Positions 41,327-53,130 of a stretch of DNA of 64,000 nt are shown piece by piece. Made by a program: the position numbers and the translations under genes. The stretch lies in NCBI GenBank assembly GCA_963662175.1, contig OY759218.1:2170001-2234000 (forward strand), in the 5' to 3' direction. Source of the DNA: Aradus depressus. Its lineage: Eukaryota > Arthropoda > Insecta > Hemiptera > Aradidae. Below the pieces are notes generated by a model, which was not told the DNA's origin, made no database searches, and worked only from the letters and a program-made list of their open reading frames with translations. Position 1 is the first letter of the stretch; each line of letters opens with the position of its first letter.

Positions 41327-44300
41327 TGTAGTAGTAGTAGTATTTGGGTTTTTGTTTGGCACGCAACAGCCAGGGTCATAGCGCCAGTCTAGCGTATTTT
41401 GCAGTATCGCTCACTATATCTATATATATATAGGTATATATATATATATGTGTATTTTTTTTTTTTTTTTTCCCCCCTTTTTTTTAAGAAAATAATAACA
41501 AAAATAAGAAAAATAGGTAGTCATAATATGCAGTCATATAATTGGAGGCAGATCAGAGCGGACCAGAGAGACAACATGATGACGGACCGACTATCCCGGG
41601 GCCCAGCTAAGAGACTCTAGGAGAACGGCACATTCCCGCTGCGATCTGGGAGCAGTCACAGTGAGATCTACGTAAGGAGGCCAAACACACAGCTATTACA
41701 GTGTAGTTGAATTTTTACGACAGAGCTGCAAAGCATATCTTATAAGTCTATGGTCCTATGTACTAGCTGACAATGCATGATAGATGATAAGGAATAAAAT
41801 TACACACACCTACTTTTTTTTTTTTTTTTTTTCCATTACCATTCTTTTTACTCATTTTTTATATATATTCTTCCTTGTTTTGTAACTTTTTTTTTTTTTT
41901 TCATTAATATTCTTTTTACTCATTTTTTGTATATATATTCTTCCTTGCTGTTTTGTAACTTTTTCTTTTTTTTTTTTCTTTTTTTTTTATTGTTATTTTT
42001 TTTTTTTTTTTTTTTATTTTTTTTCATTATATATTTTGATATTTTTTTTTTCTATTTTCATAATTTAAATGATATTTGTTATCATATGCATACATATATA
42101 CACATTCACTACCCATACAAGCACACACATAAGTTATCCATATATATATATACATATATATATATACACATATATATGCACATACATTCACATACACACA
42201 TACTTAGCTATATTTTAAATTTGCATATACCTATCCAGAAGGCAAAAATAGATATCTGCAGAGTCAACTGACAGTCGGTCAGTCCCCAGCCATGTTTGTC
42301 ATTTAACGACTGTATATTTACAGTTGGTTGATGAGCCCAGTCTTCGTGAGGAAGTCAACGATACGATCAGCCATCCGGCTGTCATCTTTGAGGGCCTCAG
42401 CTAGATAGCGTGGTATGGCCAGTCTGGCCAGTCGCTCTCCGTAGCGGGGGCATTCTTCCAAGATATGTTGGATACTGAGGGGCACCCCACAACATGTGGT
42501 CGGTTCACTTCTTGTCATCAGATGGCCGTGGGTTAGCCGAGAGTGGCCAATTCGGAGTCGGGTCAACGCCACCTCCTCCCTTCGGCTGCCTCTACGAGAG
42601 GATCCCCACGGCTTCACATCTCTCTTCACCACTTTGAGCTTGCTGTTCTCGATCTCCTCCCACATATTTCTACAGCCTTCCATCACGCTACGTCGAAGCC
42701 ACCGCTGCAGGTCCTTCTTTGTATATACCACAACTTCCTCAAGAAGACTTGCTGCCGCTTCTTTCGCAGCAGCATCCACTAATTCATTACCCCTTATCCC
42801 AACATGGCTAGGAACCCAACAAAAGAGGATAGTTTTCTTCAGTTCGGTGAGGGTTTTGTAATAGCTGTGTATCTTGGCAACCAAACAGTTATCAGAGTAT
42901 AACTCTTGGATACTTTGCAGGGCTGAGAGTGAATCACAGCAGGTAATGTACCGCTCTCCCCTGAGATTCATGATGCTGTACAACGCCATGGACAGTGCAA
43001 ACAGTTCACCAGTGTGAACGCTACAAATGCCTGGGAGTCGTCGTTTTAAGACAGCACCATCCATTGCGACTGCCGCTCCTACACCCTCACCTAATTTTGA
43101 AGCATCAGTATATAAGATTTTTGCATGGGGCAGTCTATGAAGTAAATTATGGAAGGATTGTACAAATACTGAAGGGGCAGTTTCATGTTTGCTGTTAGTA
43201 TGTAGTTCAAGGTTAATCTGTATAGAGAGAGTCAGCCAGGGAGGGTCCCCCAATACTAAGGGTGGTGGGTTTGTAGCAAGAAGCTCACCGGCGTAACCCC
43301 TAGCCCGAATCCCAAGCGGTCTAGTCACACTTTGCCTCTCCTCATACGCTCTAGCATACTTGGGTGAGAAAACTGGCTTATATGCGGGGTTTTGAGGTTG
43401 CATACTGAGGGATGCTATATAGCCAGACGCCATGTGGTGGCGACGGAAGAGAAGGGGGGGAATACCAGACTCTGCACAGAGGCTTGTTACTGGGCTTGTA
43501 CGGAAGGCACCAGTGGCCAAACGGATTCCGGCATGATGCACGGAGTCTAATAAGCTAATATATGTGCTCCTGGCTGAAGCGTAGACCATGCCTCCGTAGT
43601 CTAACCTGGATAATATCAGGGATTTATATAGCCGGATCATAGATAGCCTGTCAGAGCCCCAGGATGTGTTTGCTAATACCTTTAAAATGTTCATTCTTCT
43701 CAAACAGGACTCCTTTAGTTGTCTGATGTGGTCGGACCAAGAGAGCTTTTCGTCCAGCACTAGCCCCAGGAACTTTACATTGTTTTTGAATTCAATGCTG
43801 TTATATCCTATCCGGAGGTCAGGCGGTGGGTTTCGGTTTCTTCTTCTGCTGAAGTAAACTCCTACACTTTTCTGTGTTGAAATTGTGAGGCCTGTTTTTT
43901 TCGACCAGTCATATAGTTTGGTAAGGAGCCGTTGCAGATCGTTTTTCATTCGGTCATAATCCTTGAATCTGTAAAGTACACTGAGATCGTCGACAAACAG
44001 ATAGCCTTTGCAGTGTCGGGGTATACATTTTGCGACGCTGTTGATGGCGATTCCAAATAACGTACAACTCAAGACTCTGCCTTGAGGTATCCCATTTTCT
44101 ACAAGATGTCTTCTCGATTCTTTGTCGCCTATTCTGACCCTTACATATCTCCGAGCTAAAAAGTGTTTTACAAATCTTGGGAGGTTCCCTCGTAGGCCCC
44201 ATTCATGGAGTTGCCTCAAAATTTCATACCGCCATGCCCTGTCGTAAGCCTTTTCAATGTCAAAAAAAAAGACCGATCGCCTCCTCTTTGTTCAAAAAGG

Positions 44301-45782
44301 CGTTTTGAAGCTCATTTTCTATTGAGACCAGGTGGTCGAGGGTAGACCTACCCTTTCTAAAGCCACATTGTATGTTCGCCAGAAGATTTTCTTTCTCCAA
44401 TATCCAAGTAAGCCTGCGATTCACCAGTCTCTCCATAAGCTTACAGGGGCTGCATGTGAGTGCTATGGGCCTGTAACTATCCGGAGAGTGTGGGACCTTT
44501 CCTGGCTTTAATTGCGGTAGAATTATTGACTCAGACCAGTCATCTGGAATTTCATTTCCATTCCAAATTTTGTTCAAAAAATTAAGGAGGCCTCTCAGTG
44601 AATCAGGAGATAAGTTCTTCAGCATAACATTGTGTACTCTGTCCAGACCCGGTGCAGATTTCTTGAGGTCCTGGACTGCTGATTTTAGCTCCCAAAGGCT
44701 GAAATTACGGTTATAGAAATTTTCAGTGTCATCATCGATGTCTAAGATGTGAGTAGTTTCAGTATGTTCTTTTAGCTGTTGAAAATCCGGGTGGTAACTA
44801 TTGCTGGCTGAGACATTACTGTAAAATTCAGCAAAGATGTTGGCTATTTCTAGGGGGTCGGTAACAAGACTGGAGTCAACTTTTAATATTGGGGTGTGGA
44901 AAGCGTAGGTGCCTGAAATACTTCGAATTGTCTTCCAGATTGTTGCGGATGGGGTTTTGTGGGTGATGGATGACGTGAAAGTGATCCATGACTCCTTCTT
45001 TTTTTGTTTGATGATCCTCCTTGAGATGGACCTTGCCTTCTTGTACTCTATCAGGTTTTGAGTTGTAGGTTCCAAATTGAATTTCTTCAGTGCTTTTCTT
45101 CGTCCGTCCACGACCTGCTTGCAGTCTCTGTCGAACCAGGGCACACAGTTCCTTTTATAGTTTCCTTTCGACACTGGTACCGACTCTCGAGCTGCTTCCA
45201 GGATGACGTCGGTTATGTAATTATTTGTGGTATTAATGTCGTCCGAGAAATTATCCCGGTCAATAACGGCCAATGCCTTGAAGGTAGTCCAATCCGCCGC
45301 ATCGATCCTCCAGTTGCACATTCTGTTAGCCGATTTCCTCACGGATTTGTAATTTATTATGATAGGGTAATGGTCGCTGTTGTGCAGGTCTTGGAGTACC
45401 TTCCAGTCCAGGAACAGAGTGAACTGAGGCGAGCAGAAGGCGACATCGATCGCCGATGTTGACCCATATGCCGGGCTCAGATATGTGCTCTCTCCTGTGT
45501 TAAGCACTACCGCATCTAAGGTGTCTATGATCCTTCTCAAGGTGTTTCCCCTTGTGTTCCTGTGATGAGGGTCCCAAGGCAGATTAGAGGCATTCATGTC
45601 GCCAACTACAAGATATGGACGAGGGAGCTGATTTATGAGGCTTAGAATCTCCGCTTCGTTCATGTGTTCAGTAGGGGGGAGATACATGTTGCACAGCGTG
45701 AAAGGGAGTGGTCCTTCCACTCTGACCACCACGGCCTGGAGTGGAGTTGCGATCCGTAGCTCCTCTGACGTGGTGTCAGATC
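41327..45782 (-). mobile_element. LINE2, I-like non-LTR retrotransposon with RNase H, 5' truncated
   Basis: Lies wholly within the left arm; the arm sequence resumes on both sides. The 3' end (left) carries a (TAG)n/(CTA)n microsatellite tail at 41327-41341. The 3' UTR (41342-42317) is T-rich, with a ~75-bp tandem of tactcattttttatatatatt words at 41815-41960. The coding part holds the remainder of endonuclease, RT and RNase H. The 5' end is cut inside the endonuclease. Confidence 0.8.
42318..44219 (-). CDS. LINE2 ORF2, C-terminal part: reverse transcriptase and RNase H
   Basis: 633 residues. RT motifs are ENGIPQGRVLSCTLFGIAIN and the catalytic LFVDD (about residue 75). The thumb region has SVGVYFSRRRN and VKFLGLVLDEKLSWSDHI. 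RNase H begins near residue 370 with YTDASKLGEGVG, then HTGELFALSMAL, CDSLSALQ and WVPSHVGIRGNELVDAAAKE, so its four acidic positions look intact. The C-terminus has a Cys/His cluster near CCGVPLSIQHILEECP. RNase H after RT is typical of the I/R1/LOA group. The start is artificial: the frame continues from the upstream ORF across the A9 run at 44262-44270. Confidence 0.85.
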   Translation of the reverse strand: MRQLHEWGLRGNLPRFVKHFLARRYVRVRIGDKESRRHLVENGIPQGRVLSCTLFGIAINSVAKCIPRHCKGYLFVDDLSVLYRFKDYDRMKNDLQRLLTKLYDWSKKTGLTISTQKSVGVYFSRRRNRNPPPDLRIGYNSIEFKNNVKFLGLVLDEKLSWSDHIRQLKESCLRRMNILKVLANTSWGSDRLSMIRLYKSLILSRLDYGGMVYASARSTYISLLDSVHHAGIRLATGAFRTSPVTSLCAESGIPPLLFRRHHMASGYIASLSMQPQNPAYKPVFSPKYARAYEERQSVTRPLGIRARGYAGELLATNPPPLVLGDPPWLTLSIQINLELHTNSKHETAPSVFVQSFHNLLHRLPHAKILYTDASKLGEGVGAAVAMDGAVLKRRLPGICSVHTGELFALSMALYSIMNLRGERYITCCDSLSALQSIQELYSDNCLVAKIHSYYKTLTELKKTILFCWVPSHVGIRGNELVDAAAKEAAASLLEEVVVYTKKDLQRWLRRSVMEGCRNMWEEIENSKLKVVKRDVKPWGSSRRGSRREEVALTRLRIGHSRLTHGHLMTRSEPTTCCGVPLSIQHILEECPRYGERLARLAIPRYLAEALKDDSRMADRIVDFLTKTGLINQL

Positions 45783-45864
45783 TCACAAACATCACATTAC
45801 AGAGGTCTATAACCTTATTACTTCGAAACCACCGGTTCAAAACTTCAAACACATTGATACTCAT
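44260..45864 (-). CDS. LINE2 ORF2, N-terminal part: truncated endonuclease and RT fingers
   Basis: 534 residues. Residues about 1-28 are encoded by palindrome-arm sequence, which is also present inverted at 48790-48859, so they do not belong to the LINE. The true LINE part starts near RSDTTSEELR. It keeps TPLQAVVVRV, YLVVGDMNASNLPWD and SDHYPI from the endonuclease but lacks its N-terminal half. The RT part has SAPGLDRVHN, DSYRPIALTCSPCKLMERL and NIQCGFRKGRSTLDHL. It ends at a homopolymer (A9 on +, 44262-44270) where the frame shifts into the next ORF. Confidence 0.85.
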   Translation of the reverse strand: MSINVFEVLNRWFRSNKVIDLCNVMFVRSDTTSEELRIATPLQAVVVRVEGPLPFTLCNMYLPPTEHMNEAEILSLINQLPRPYLVVGDMNASNLPWDPHHRNTRGNTLRRIIDTLDAVVLNTGESTYLSPAYGSTSAIDVAFCSPQFTLFLDWKVLQDLHNSDHYPIIINYKSVRKSANRMCNWRIDAADWTTFKALAVIDRDNFSDDINTTNNYITDVILEAARESVPVSKGNYKRNCVPWFDRDCKQVVDGRRKALKKFNLEPTTQNLIEYKKARSISRRIIKQKKKESWITFTSSITHKTPSATIWKTIRSISGTYAFHTPILKVDSSLVTDPLEIANIFAEFYSNVSASNSYHPDFQQLKEHTETTHILDIDDDTENFYNRNFSLWELKSAVQDLKKSAPGLDRVHNVMLKNLSPDSLRGLLNFLNKIWNGNEIPDDWSESIILPQLKPGKVPHSPDSYRPIALTCSPCKLMERLVNRRLTWILEKENLLANIQCGFRKGRSTLDHLVSIENELQNAFLNKEEAIGLFF

Positions 45865-48859
45865 CGCACTAAAACTCTACATTTTTTTAGTACAATCCAT
45901 ATCATACCTTGACATAACCTTTGGCAACAACAATACTTCAAAACCCAGGTTTTGTGTTTTTCTTTAGGTCCTTTACATACACTTTACATTACGCATTTTT
46001 CATATATGTGACTTTTTATCGCCCTCATACCTGTGAAACAATCTTTAAACATCATTTAAGTACATCAACTAATATTCCTAATATATTTTACATATTTCAT
46101 ACATTCATTTCCTTTATATCACTTAGGATGCTGCTCACCAGCATCAGAGCTTTACACCAGGAGTCCCCTCAGACCTGCATCATACTGAAAATAGACTTTT
46201 TAGCCCCTCAAATAATTTTTCTGGTTCTGCTCAGTGTTATCTACCAACAGCAATTGTCTGCTCTCTCACGAACCTTATAATTTCTCACACCATCCCACAT
46301 CAATTGCCCCACTTATTCCAATCCTACATGTCGAAACAGAGAATATTTCCGGAGAGTCTTAACCCCAATAGGAGCCTTTGTACCGAACCTCCCATCCCTC
46401 CTTTCTAGTGGTCAGAGACTTTCTTTGACATCTACCCACTTTTTACCCCAAACCAACCTACATCCTAGTCCATCATGCATCATAACTCTAGCATAGACCA
46501 CCTAATCCTTAACGTGAACTCCGGCATTTACTTTATGTCACTTCGGGTGCTTCTCACCACCGTCGACACAGATCACGCCTGAAGTGAGCCGCTTATAGCC
46601 GAACACACCCCGATGATAGACGAGTCAAACGACCGGAGGACACCTGTTAACAACGTATACCAAGTTAAACTAGATAAAAATCCAATATTTATATAAAAAT
46701 GTGGAATTATACATAAATCGGACCAAAAACTGTATAATTATCGAAAAATGTGGTATTTTTACATAACTCAGTCAAAAAAACGTGGTAATGAGACAAATTT
46801 GACATTATAAACTGGATAATGATGATACATCAGCACAGCCGGCAGAAGACTGCTCTCTGAGGGACAGTGTGCTCGGACGTATACAGTTTAAACTCTCCTC
46901 GCATCTACATTTTCTACGGAGTTTCATAGAACTTGAAGTAAATTTGTAACATCTACTGACTGACTCTGACGAGAGATGAGGGCTGCAAAGCCGGGTTGGG
47001 TTCTCTAAACGGAGTAACTACTACAGCCGGTGTGAGGGTCTGTACAAAATATAGTCGAGGCTTCTACTTACTGACTTTTTGGCCACCAGCACTGCTAACC
47101 ACTCAGCCAGAGGTGTTTCAATTTCTCCCTATCTCAACTAATTTTCCTCATGTTTTTATGAAATTTGATATCGGTATGATTCTAGCTGTGTCTCCTCCCC
47201 GATCCCTCTGACTCCGCATAGAAGAAATGCATACAGCCCCTCACACGCCTCGGCTATACAGCCCCCATCTCTTGCCAAAAAGTCAGTAAGTAGAAGCCTC
47301 GACTATATTTTGTACAGATCCTCACACCGGCTATATTACATACAGACCCCCAAACCCGGCTGTAGTAGTTACTCCGTTTAGAGACCCCAACCCGGCTTTG
47401 CAGCCCACATCTCTCGTAATAGTCAGTCAGTAGATGTTACAAAATTTACTTCAAGTTCTATGAAACTCTTTTGAAAATGTAGATGCGAGGAGAGTTTGAA
47501 CTATATACGTCCGAGCACACTGTATCTCGGAGAGCGGTCTTCTGCCGGCTCTGTTTATGGTTGGTTGGTTGGTTATTTTGGGCGAACAACTACTTCATTC
47601 TTCAACTGCTCTGTTGATGTAACAACATTATCCAGTTTATAATGTCTAATTTGTCCCATTACCTCGTTTTTTTGACTGATTTATGTAAAAATACCACATG
47701 TTTCGATAATTATACACTTTTTAGTCCGATTTATGTATAATTCCCCATTTTTATATAAATATTGGATTTTTATCTAGTTTAACTTGGTATACGTTGTTAA
47801 CAGGTGTCCTCCGGTCGTTTGACTCGTCTATCATTGGGGTGTGTTCGGCTATAAGCGGCTCACTTCAGGCGTGATCTGTGTCGACGGTGGTGAGAAGCAC
47901 CCGAAGTGACATAAAGTAAATGCCGGAGTTCACGTTAAGGGTTAGGTGGTCTATGCTAGAGTTATGATGCATGATGGACTAGGATATAGGTTGGTTTGGG
48001 GTAAAAAGTGGGTAGATGTCAAAGAAAGTGTCTGACCTCTAGAAAGGAGGGATGGGAGGTTCGGTACAAGGGCTCCTATTGGGGTTAAGACTCTCCGGAA
48101 ATATTCTCTGTTTCGACATGTAGGATTGGAATAAGTGGGGCAATTGATGTGGGATGGTGTGAGAAATTATAAGGTTCCTGAGAGAGCAGACAATTGCTGT
48201 TGGTAGATAAGACTGATCAGAACCAGAAAAATTATTTGAGGGGCTAAAAAGTCTATTTTCAGTATCATACAGGTCTGAGGGGACTCCTGGTGTAAATCTC
48301 TGATGCTGGTGAGCAACATCCTAAGTGATATAAAGGAAATTAATGTATGAAATATGTAAAATATATTAAGAATATTAGTTGATGTACTTAAATGATGTTT
48401 AAAGATTGTTTCACAGGTATGTGGGCGATAAAAAGTCACATATATGAAAAAATGACTTAAAAAAGGATACGAATCGAAATATGACGCATCCCAAAGAGAT
48501 GGACGGAGCTACTTGTGATAGAGTTCGCTGTAAGGTGTGGATGGTGTTTGGTGCAGGCCTATAAGACTTTAATAGGTGTCACATTTGAACAACAAAGTCA
48601 GTGGGTTTGTAGCGCATTTGACACAGTTTGAGAATAACACAGGGGCTGATGGTTATAATTTTATAGGGTATGAATTATTATAAAAACACAAAACCTGGGT
48701 TTTGAAGTATTGTTGTTGCCAAAGGTTATGTCAAGGTATGATATGGATTGTACTAAAAAAATGTAGAGTTTTAGTGCGATGAGTATCAATGTGTTTGAAG
48801 TTTCGAACCGGTGGTTTCGAAGTAATAAGGTTGTAGACCTCTGTAATGTGTTGTTTGTG
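45783..48859. repeat. Inner palindrome of the foldback element
   Basis: The left half 45783-47082 and right half 47273-48859 are inverted copies with scattered indels. The centre, about 47083-47272, has no partner. Matching landmarks are caaaacccaggttttgtgtt (near 45938) with its reverse near 48690, and the cttactgactttttggc edge at 47066-47082 with its reverse at 47273. No gene is seen. Reported ORFs are shadows. Confidence 0.8.
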
Positions 48860-50206
48860 TAAAAAAATTAAATATATGTATGGTGGTAGGTTACGTTCTC
48901 GAATGATGTGTTGTAAAGTATGTATTATATATATTTTATCCTAGCCTATACTATTCTAGCATTAGTTGGATGTTGTAATGGTTCCTACTTTGGTTATCGG
49001 GATCTGTGCTACTTTATTATAAATGTAAAGATCTGATGTGTTTTGGGGCCTACAAGGCCTAGATTTTACCATTTAAAAAATAATTATCCTGCTAAGTGGG
49101 TAAATTGTTGTGTGACTCCTTCGCATAGGATGGTTTGTTGGTTAAGTTTTAAAGGAATAAAAACAATTTTGCAGATGTGTGACTGGAGTGAATACCTACG
49201 TCAGGGTGTTATTATAAGAGTTTCTATTGTCGAAAAATGAGTGACCTACAAGGATACTAATCGAAATATGCTACATGTCTAATAAAACACTGGATAATTT
49301 ATGAAAAGTGGTATATTGGGTACAGCTGATGATAAAGTATGTAATTTAAAACAAAAGATGGATGGATTTTGTGTAAAACACTTTAAAACTTGAGAAATGC
49401 CGGCTCCACAGTCCCATGACCACACAAATACTATGTCTAAGTTACATTCTGTGAAACTTGAAGTTTAAAGATGTTAAGCCAAGGATTGATAGGAATGGTA
49501 TTTAGGTATCCCCATTGAGTTGTACATCATACAAGGAGTGGATTTGTTTTCAGTTTATTCATGATAATACTGTGAATACACATCCTATAAGGTTGAGCTT
49601 CGAATGGATATGGTCCGGTCTTCTTGGAAGGTCTGGTAAGAAATTCATATGTTGGTGGAATGTTGATGGTTATGAAAATGGAGTTTGTCAAATGTATGAA
49701 GACGTATTAATATACTCTTATAAGACTTCCAGCATGAAATCAGGTCCGAGTGTACCAAGTATTGGGAAGTTTGTGCAGGACTGCCTCAGAGGCGGTAAGG
49801 TACATACATGAATTTAATGTATTAAATACACAAGGAAAAACTAATACAACACAGACTGTTTTGAAGCTTCTTGTGACATCGAATTGAGGTAAAATAACTC
49901 TGAGAACTCTGAAAAATACCGGGGATTTATGATTATGAATCTAATCTTGTAAAATATATGTTAGTTATTCTGTTGAAAATGGATATATATGATTTATATT
50001 AAGATAGAACAAGTCTTTGGACAACTATGATGGGGGGAGCCGTACACATTACAAAAATATCGGAGAGGTTTTGGTGCTAGGAGTTGAGTGAAGTGTGAAG
50101 CAGGGGTTTTAGGGTATGGATGGTGCTAAACAAAAGAACAGATCATAGGTGCTAGGTATGAAGATGATAAATGGAAGATGTTGGAATTATGGGTATTGTA
50201 TACAAG
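48860..50206. other. Right-arm segment with no partner in left arm
   Basis: About 1.35 kb that should lie where LINE2 now sits in the other arm. ORFs of 65 and 98 codons (49043, 49515) have no recognisable domains. It may be the sequence lost from the left arm when LINE2 inserted. Confidence 0.5.
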
Positions 50207-50694
50207 AGTATTAGAAAATGCAAAGGGCATATGAGGGTGTGAGGTCGGTCTGAATTACTCGGCTGTGCTGTACTTGTTTAATTGAAAGAATTGAAAGCTA
50301 ATCCCTGATACTGAAATGTATGCTAGCATCATTTTGGATGGTTCCTACTTTTGGTTTACCTTTAGACTAATTTTTATACAGTAGTAAAAAAATTAAATAT
50401 ACTAGAATATTAAATTACTCCCAGCTTTGGTAGTTATGAATATGGGTTTTACAGTTACCTATGTGAGTGAACGTTGAATCATGGGGTCCTATGTTCAAGT
50501 TCTATTGGTGTTCAGATGTGGCTATGGTCTGGAATGGGTTCTATATATCCGGAGTAGTGTTGTGCAGGGGGGGGGGGGGGGGGGGGTGTCTGTATGATTT
50601 AAGTTCATGCTGGGTGCTAGGTTTTAGTCGTAAAATATAGTGAGGCTAAAGTAATATTAGAAATGCGAATCTAAATATCGACGAGAACTGTGGA

Positions 50695-51829
50695 TGTTGC
50701 CATTGCGGATTAGGTATGGGAAAATATTTAAAAACATATAAAACAGGGTGTAAATGAAGACCTAGGGTGCTAGGATCATAGGATCTGAAGTAAGAATATC
50801 GGAGAGATGAAGGAGTTGGTTGAAGAAAAATGTGAATCCCGGTTTTTTTTTTTTTTTTTGGCCAAAGAAAAAGGTTAAGAGTGCCGGTTAGGTTATGGTG
50901 GATTCTGAAGGAAATCCCTTGAGTGATGTTGTATGCAAGTGTGTAAGTATGACTCAGTGAAAGGTTTATTGGGATAGATGTGGTTTGAATCAAAAGTTGA
51001 CGGGGGTGTAGTCTATACTTGTAGAAGCCTATCTCGGTATGATGTATGGGAAGTAGAATTGAAGAAAAGCAAATTGGGATGGATTGAGCGTGGTCTCTAA
51101 GGCTAGGAGAGCAATTATAGTAGACTGTTGGTGGGAGGAGAAAAAAGTGTTTGATCACTAAAACGGAGGATTGAGAGAGATGCAGCCCTCATAAAGTATG
51201 TTCTAGTATGAGGTGAATGTAGAGATGTTGGCGAGAAGCAGCCCAAGCGAAGGCTGGAGATGAAAAGCAGCCCAAGTGAAATTAAGGTACCTATACAAAA
51301 AGCAGCATGTAAAATAATTTAAGTTAAATATACCACATGTTGATCGAAGAATGTTTCCGTGAGACCCCTGGAAAGGTACCTCTAGTCCTAAAGAGTATTA
51401 TAGAGCTAGGGAGAGGTGGGTTGTAGATTCAAGTATCGTAATGGATATGATGAAGATGTCGTATGTACGGGAATGTGTTCTACATCCAGAGTAGTGTGGT
51501 GATTTAATTTCTGGGTTGCAGGTTCTTAGTCCAAAGTTAGAGCTGTATGAATTAAAAGCATGGAGTGTGGCTCCTACCGAAGGATGGTGTGCTCAGGGTG
51601 TTGAAATGCATGACTCCTGCGAGGTAGCTGAAGGATCCAGGAGCATGGTGTAGATGAGGGGGTGCTCCTGTAATCGTTGGGATGAGGGGTGATCCTCTGC
51701 TCCTGTGGTAGAATGTTATGATTGGGTGATCCTATGCTCTGCTCCTGTAGGTGAGGGGGGTGACTCCTGCGAGATAGCTGAAGGATTCTAGAGGATGGTG
51801 TAGGTGAGGGGATGCTCTTTTGATATAAA
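50695..51829. other. Flank of foldback element with arm-like subrepeats
   Basis: Short words such as gcgagaagcagcccaagcga (51228-51247) resemble sequences inside the palindrome arms (46130, 46545, 48300). The original element may therefore have extended further right. A G/T homopolymer lies at 50843-50860. No convincing gene. Confidence 0.4.
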
Positions 51830-52080
51830 TATAAGGTGATCCTGTGCTCCTGTGGTAGAATGTTGTGAAAGGGTGATCCTGTGCTCCTGTGGTAGAATGT
51901 TGTGAAAGGGTGATCCTGTGCTCCTGTGGTAGAATGTTGGGATGAGCCTGTGCTCCTGTGGTAGAATGTGGGGATGGGTGATCCCCTGCTCCTGCGCTCC
52001 TGTGGTGAAAGGGTGATCCCCTGCTCTTGCGCTCCTGTGGTGAAAGGGTGATCCTGTGCTCCTGTGCCAGAACATATCTC
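51830..52080 (+). repeat. Minisatellite, ~33-37-bp units
   Basis: Repeats gtgatcctgtgctcctgtgg plus tagaatgttgtgaaagg, about seven copies with length variants. The same words appear more loosely from 51640. The ORFs here are repeat artefacts. Confidence 0.8.
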
Positions 52081-53130
52081 TCCCCTCTACTGGCGTAGTA
52101 ATGATCTGGGCCGCCCGGAGTCGGGCTCGCGCCACGAGACAAGCTTCACGGGAGAGGGAGCAGACACCAGCGGCCCAGCCTGGAGAGAGAGGACCAACTC
52201 GGCCCTTCTTCATATACCGGCTGGCGCCAAGTGCAGTGAAATAGGGGAGGGGCCCCACCTGTGTGAGGGGACCCTCGTGTAATGTGTATGTATAATTGTA
52301 TTTCATGTATTTTAATGTAGGTATTATTAGTTTTGATAATCTAGTTGGACTTTATATCTATTTAATTTTTGATCAATTCTTTTTTCTTGACTTTTAATTG
52401 TATAGTGGGTTTATTTGTATAATTTTTTTTTTTATTGTAATGTATTTTTATTATCATTGTGGCCTTGTCTTATCTGGCTTATGGGTGAATGAATGACCGA
52501 GAGATAACGACTGGAATGTAGGCAGATAAGAGGAGGCCACTGGTCTGTGAGAAGCTGACTGGAGTGGCTTGGGTTCCGCCTTGCCTGGAGATGAGATTGA
52601 AAATTTTTTTTTTTTGGGAGTAAATTAAATTTTAGAAATTTGGGGGTAGTGTAACGGCTGGGCTGCATCTGCCCAGCTATTTTCTGAGAAAGACTAAAAT
52701 GTGCAAACTCTCTCGGGGACACCTGCTAAACTTCCCAGGGAACGGATTAGAGCGGACATAAGCCTTCTTCGAAGATGGATTGGAATGCGCTAGCTCGTGG
52801 GAAACGTATGTCCCCGAAGAGTGGGAGAGGAGCCATGGAGGGTTTTTGCTAGGGCAGAGGAGGGCAGTCTTGGCCTGGGACCGAAGAGAGCCAGGTGATG
52901 AATGCTAGGGGCACACTTGCTATTTGGAGAGACCCTCTGCCTGGGTAAGTGTATTACTGCTTACACAAGTCATTCCAGCTAGTCTAGGTTTAAGTGATTC
53001 CATGTTTTATTCTAGATCTAAGTTGTCATCTGGGACTTTAATTATACATATTGATTGCTCACTACCGTCTTTTTATTACTTGAGAACCACCCATGGCAAT
53101 CCCTAGGGCGGGTTACAATAAGTAGATACA
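52081..53130. other. Moderately GC-rich non-coding sequence
   Basis: It begins with a GC-rich stretch to about 52270, then mixed sequence. ORFs of 60-96 codons lack any recognisable domain. Nothing more can be supported. Confidence 0.4.

Larger units (their letters stand above)
40165..50694. mobile_element. Giant inverted-repeat (foldback-like) element with LINE2 inside left arm
   Basis: The sequence at 40165 (TCCACAGTTCTCGTCGATAT) returns inverted at 50694. Arm pairs are 40165-40575 with 50297-50694, 41263-41326 with 50207-50290, and 45783-47082 with 47273-48859, around a centre of about 190 bp. Both arms carry the same C/G homopolymer (40268-40299 against 50567-50586). The left arm has 687 bp with no partner (40576-41262) and a 4.4-kb LINE. 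The right arm has about 1.35 kb with no partner (48860-50206). No transposase was found, and no Polinton genes. No clear target duplication. Confidence 0.75.

Noticed and set aside
40165..50694. Polinton/Maverick identity for the inverted-repeat element
   Set aside because: No PolB, integrase, ATPase, protease or capsid gene is seen between the arms; the only coding DNA is an inserted LINE.
50646..51158. 170-codon ORF on the minus strand at the right edge of the palindrome
   Set aside because: It has a skewed His/Pro/Ser/Leu composition, a poly-Lys run from a T homopolymer and no domain; part of it is arm sequence.
51732..52306. ORFs of 136 and 172 codons on the minus strand
   Set aside because: They consist of translated minisatellite (repeated TGSP-like words) and have no independent support.
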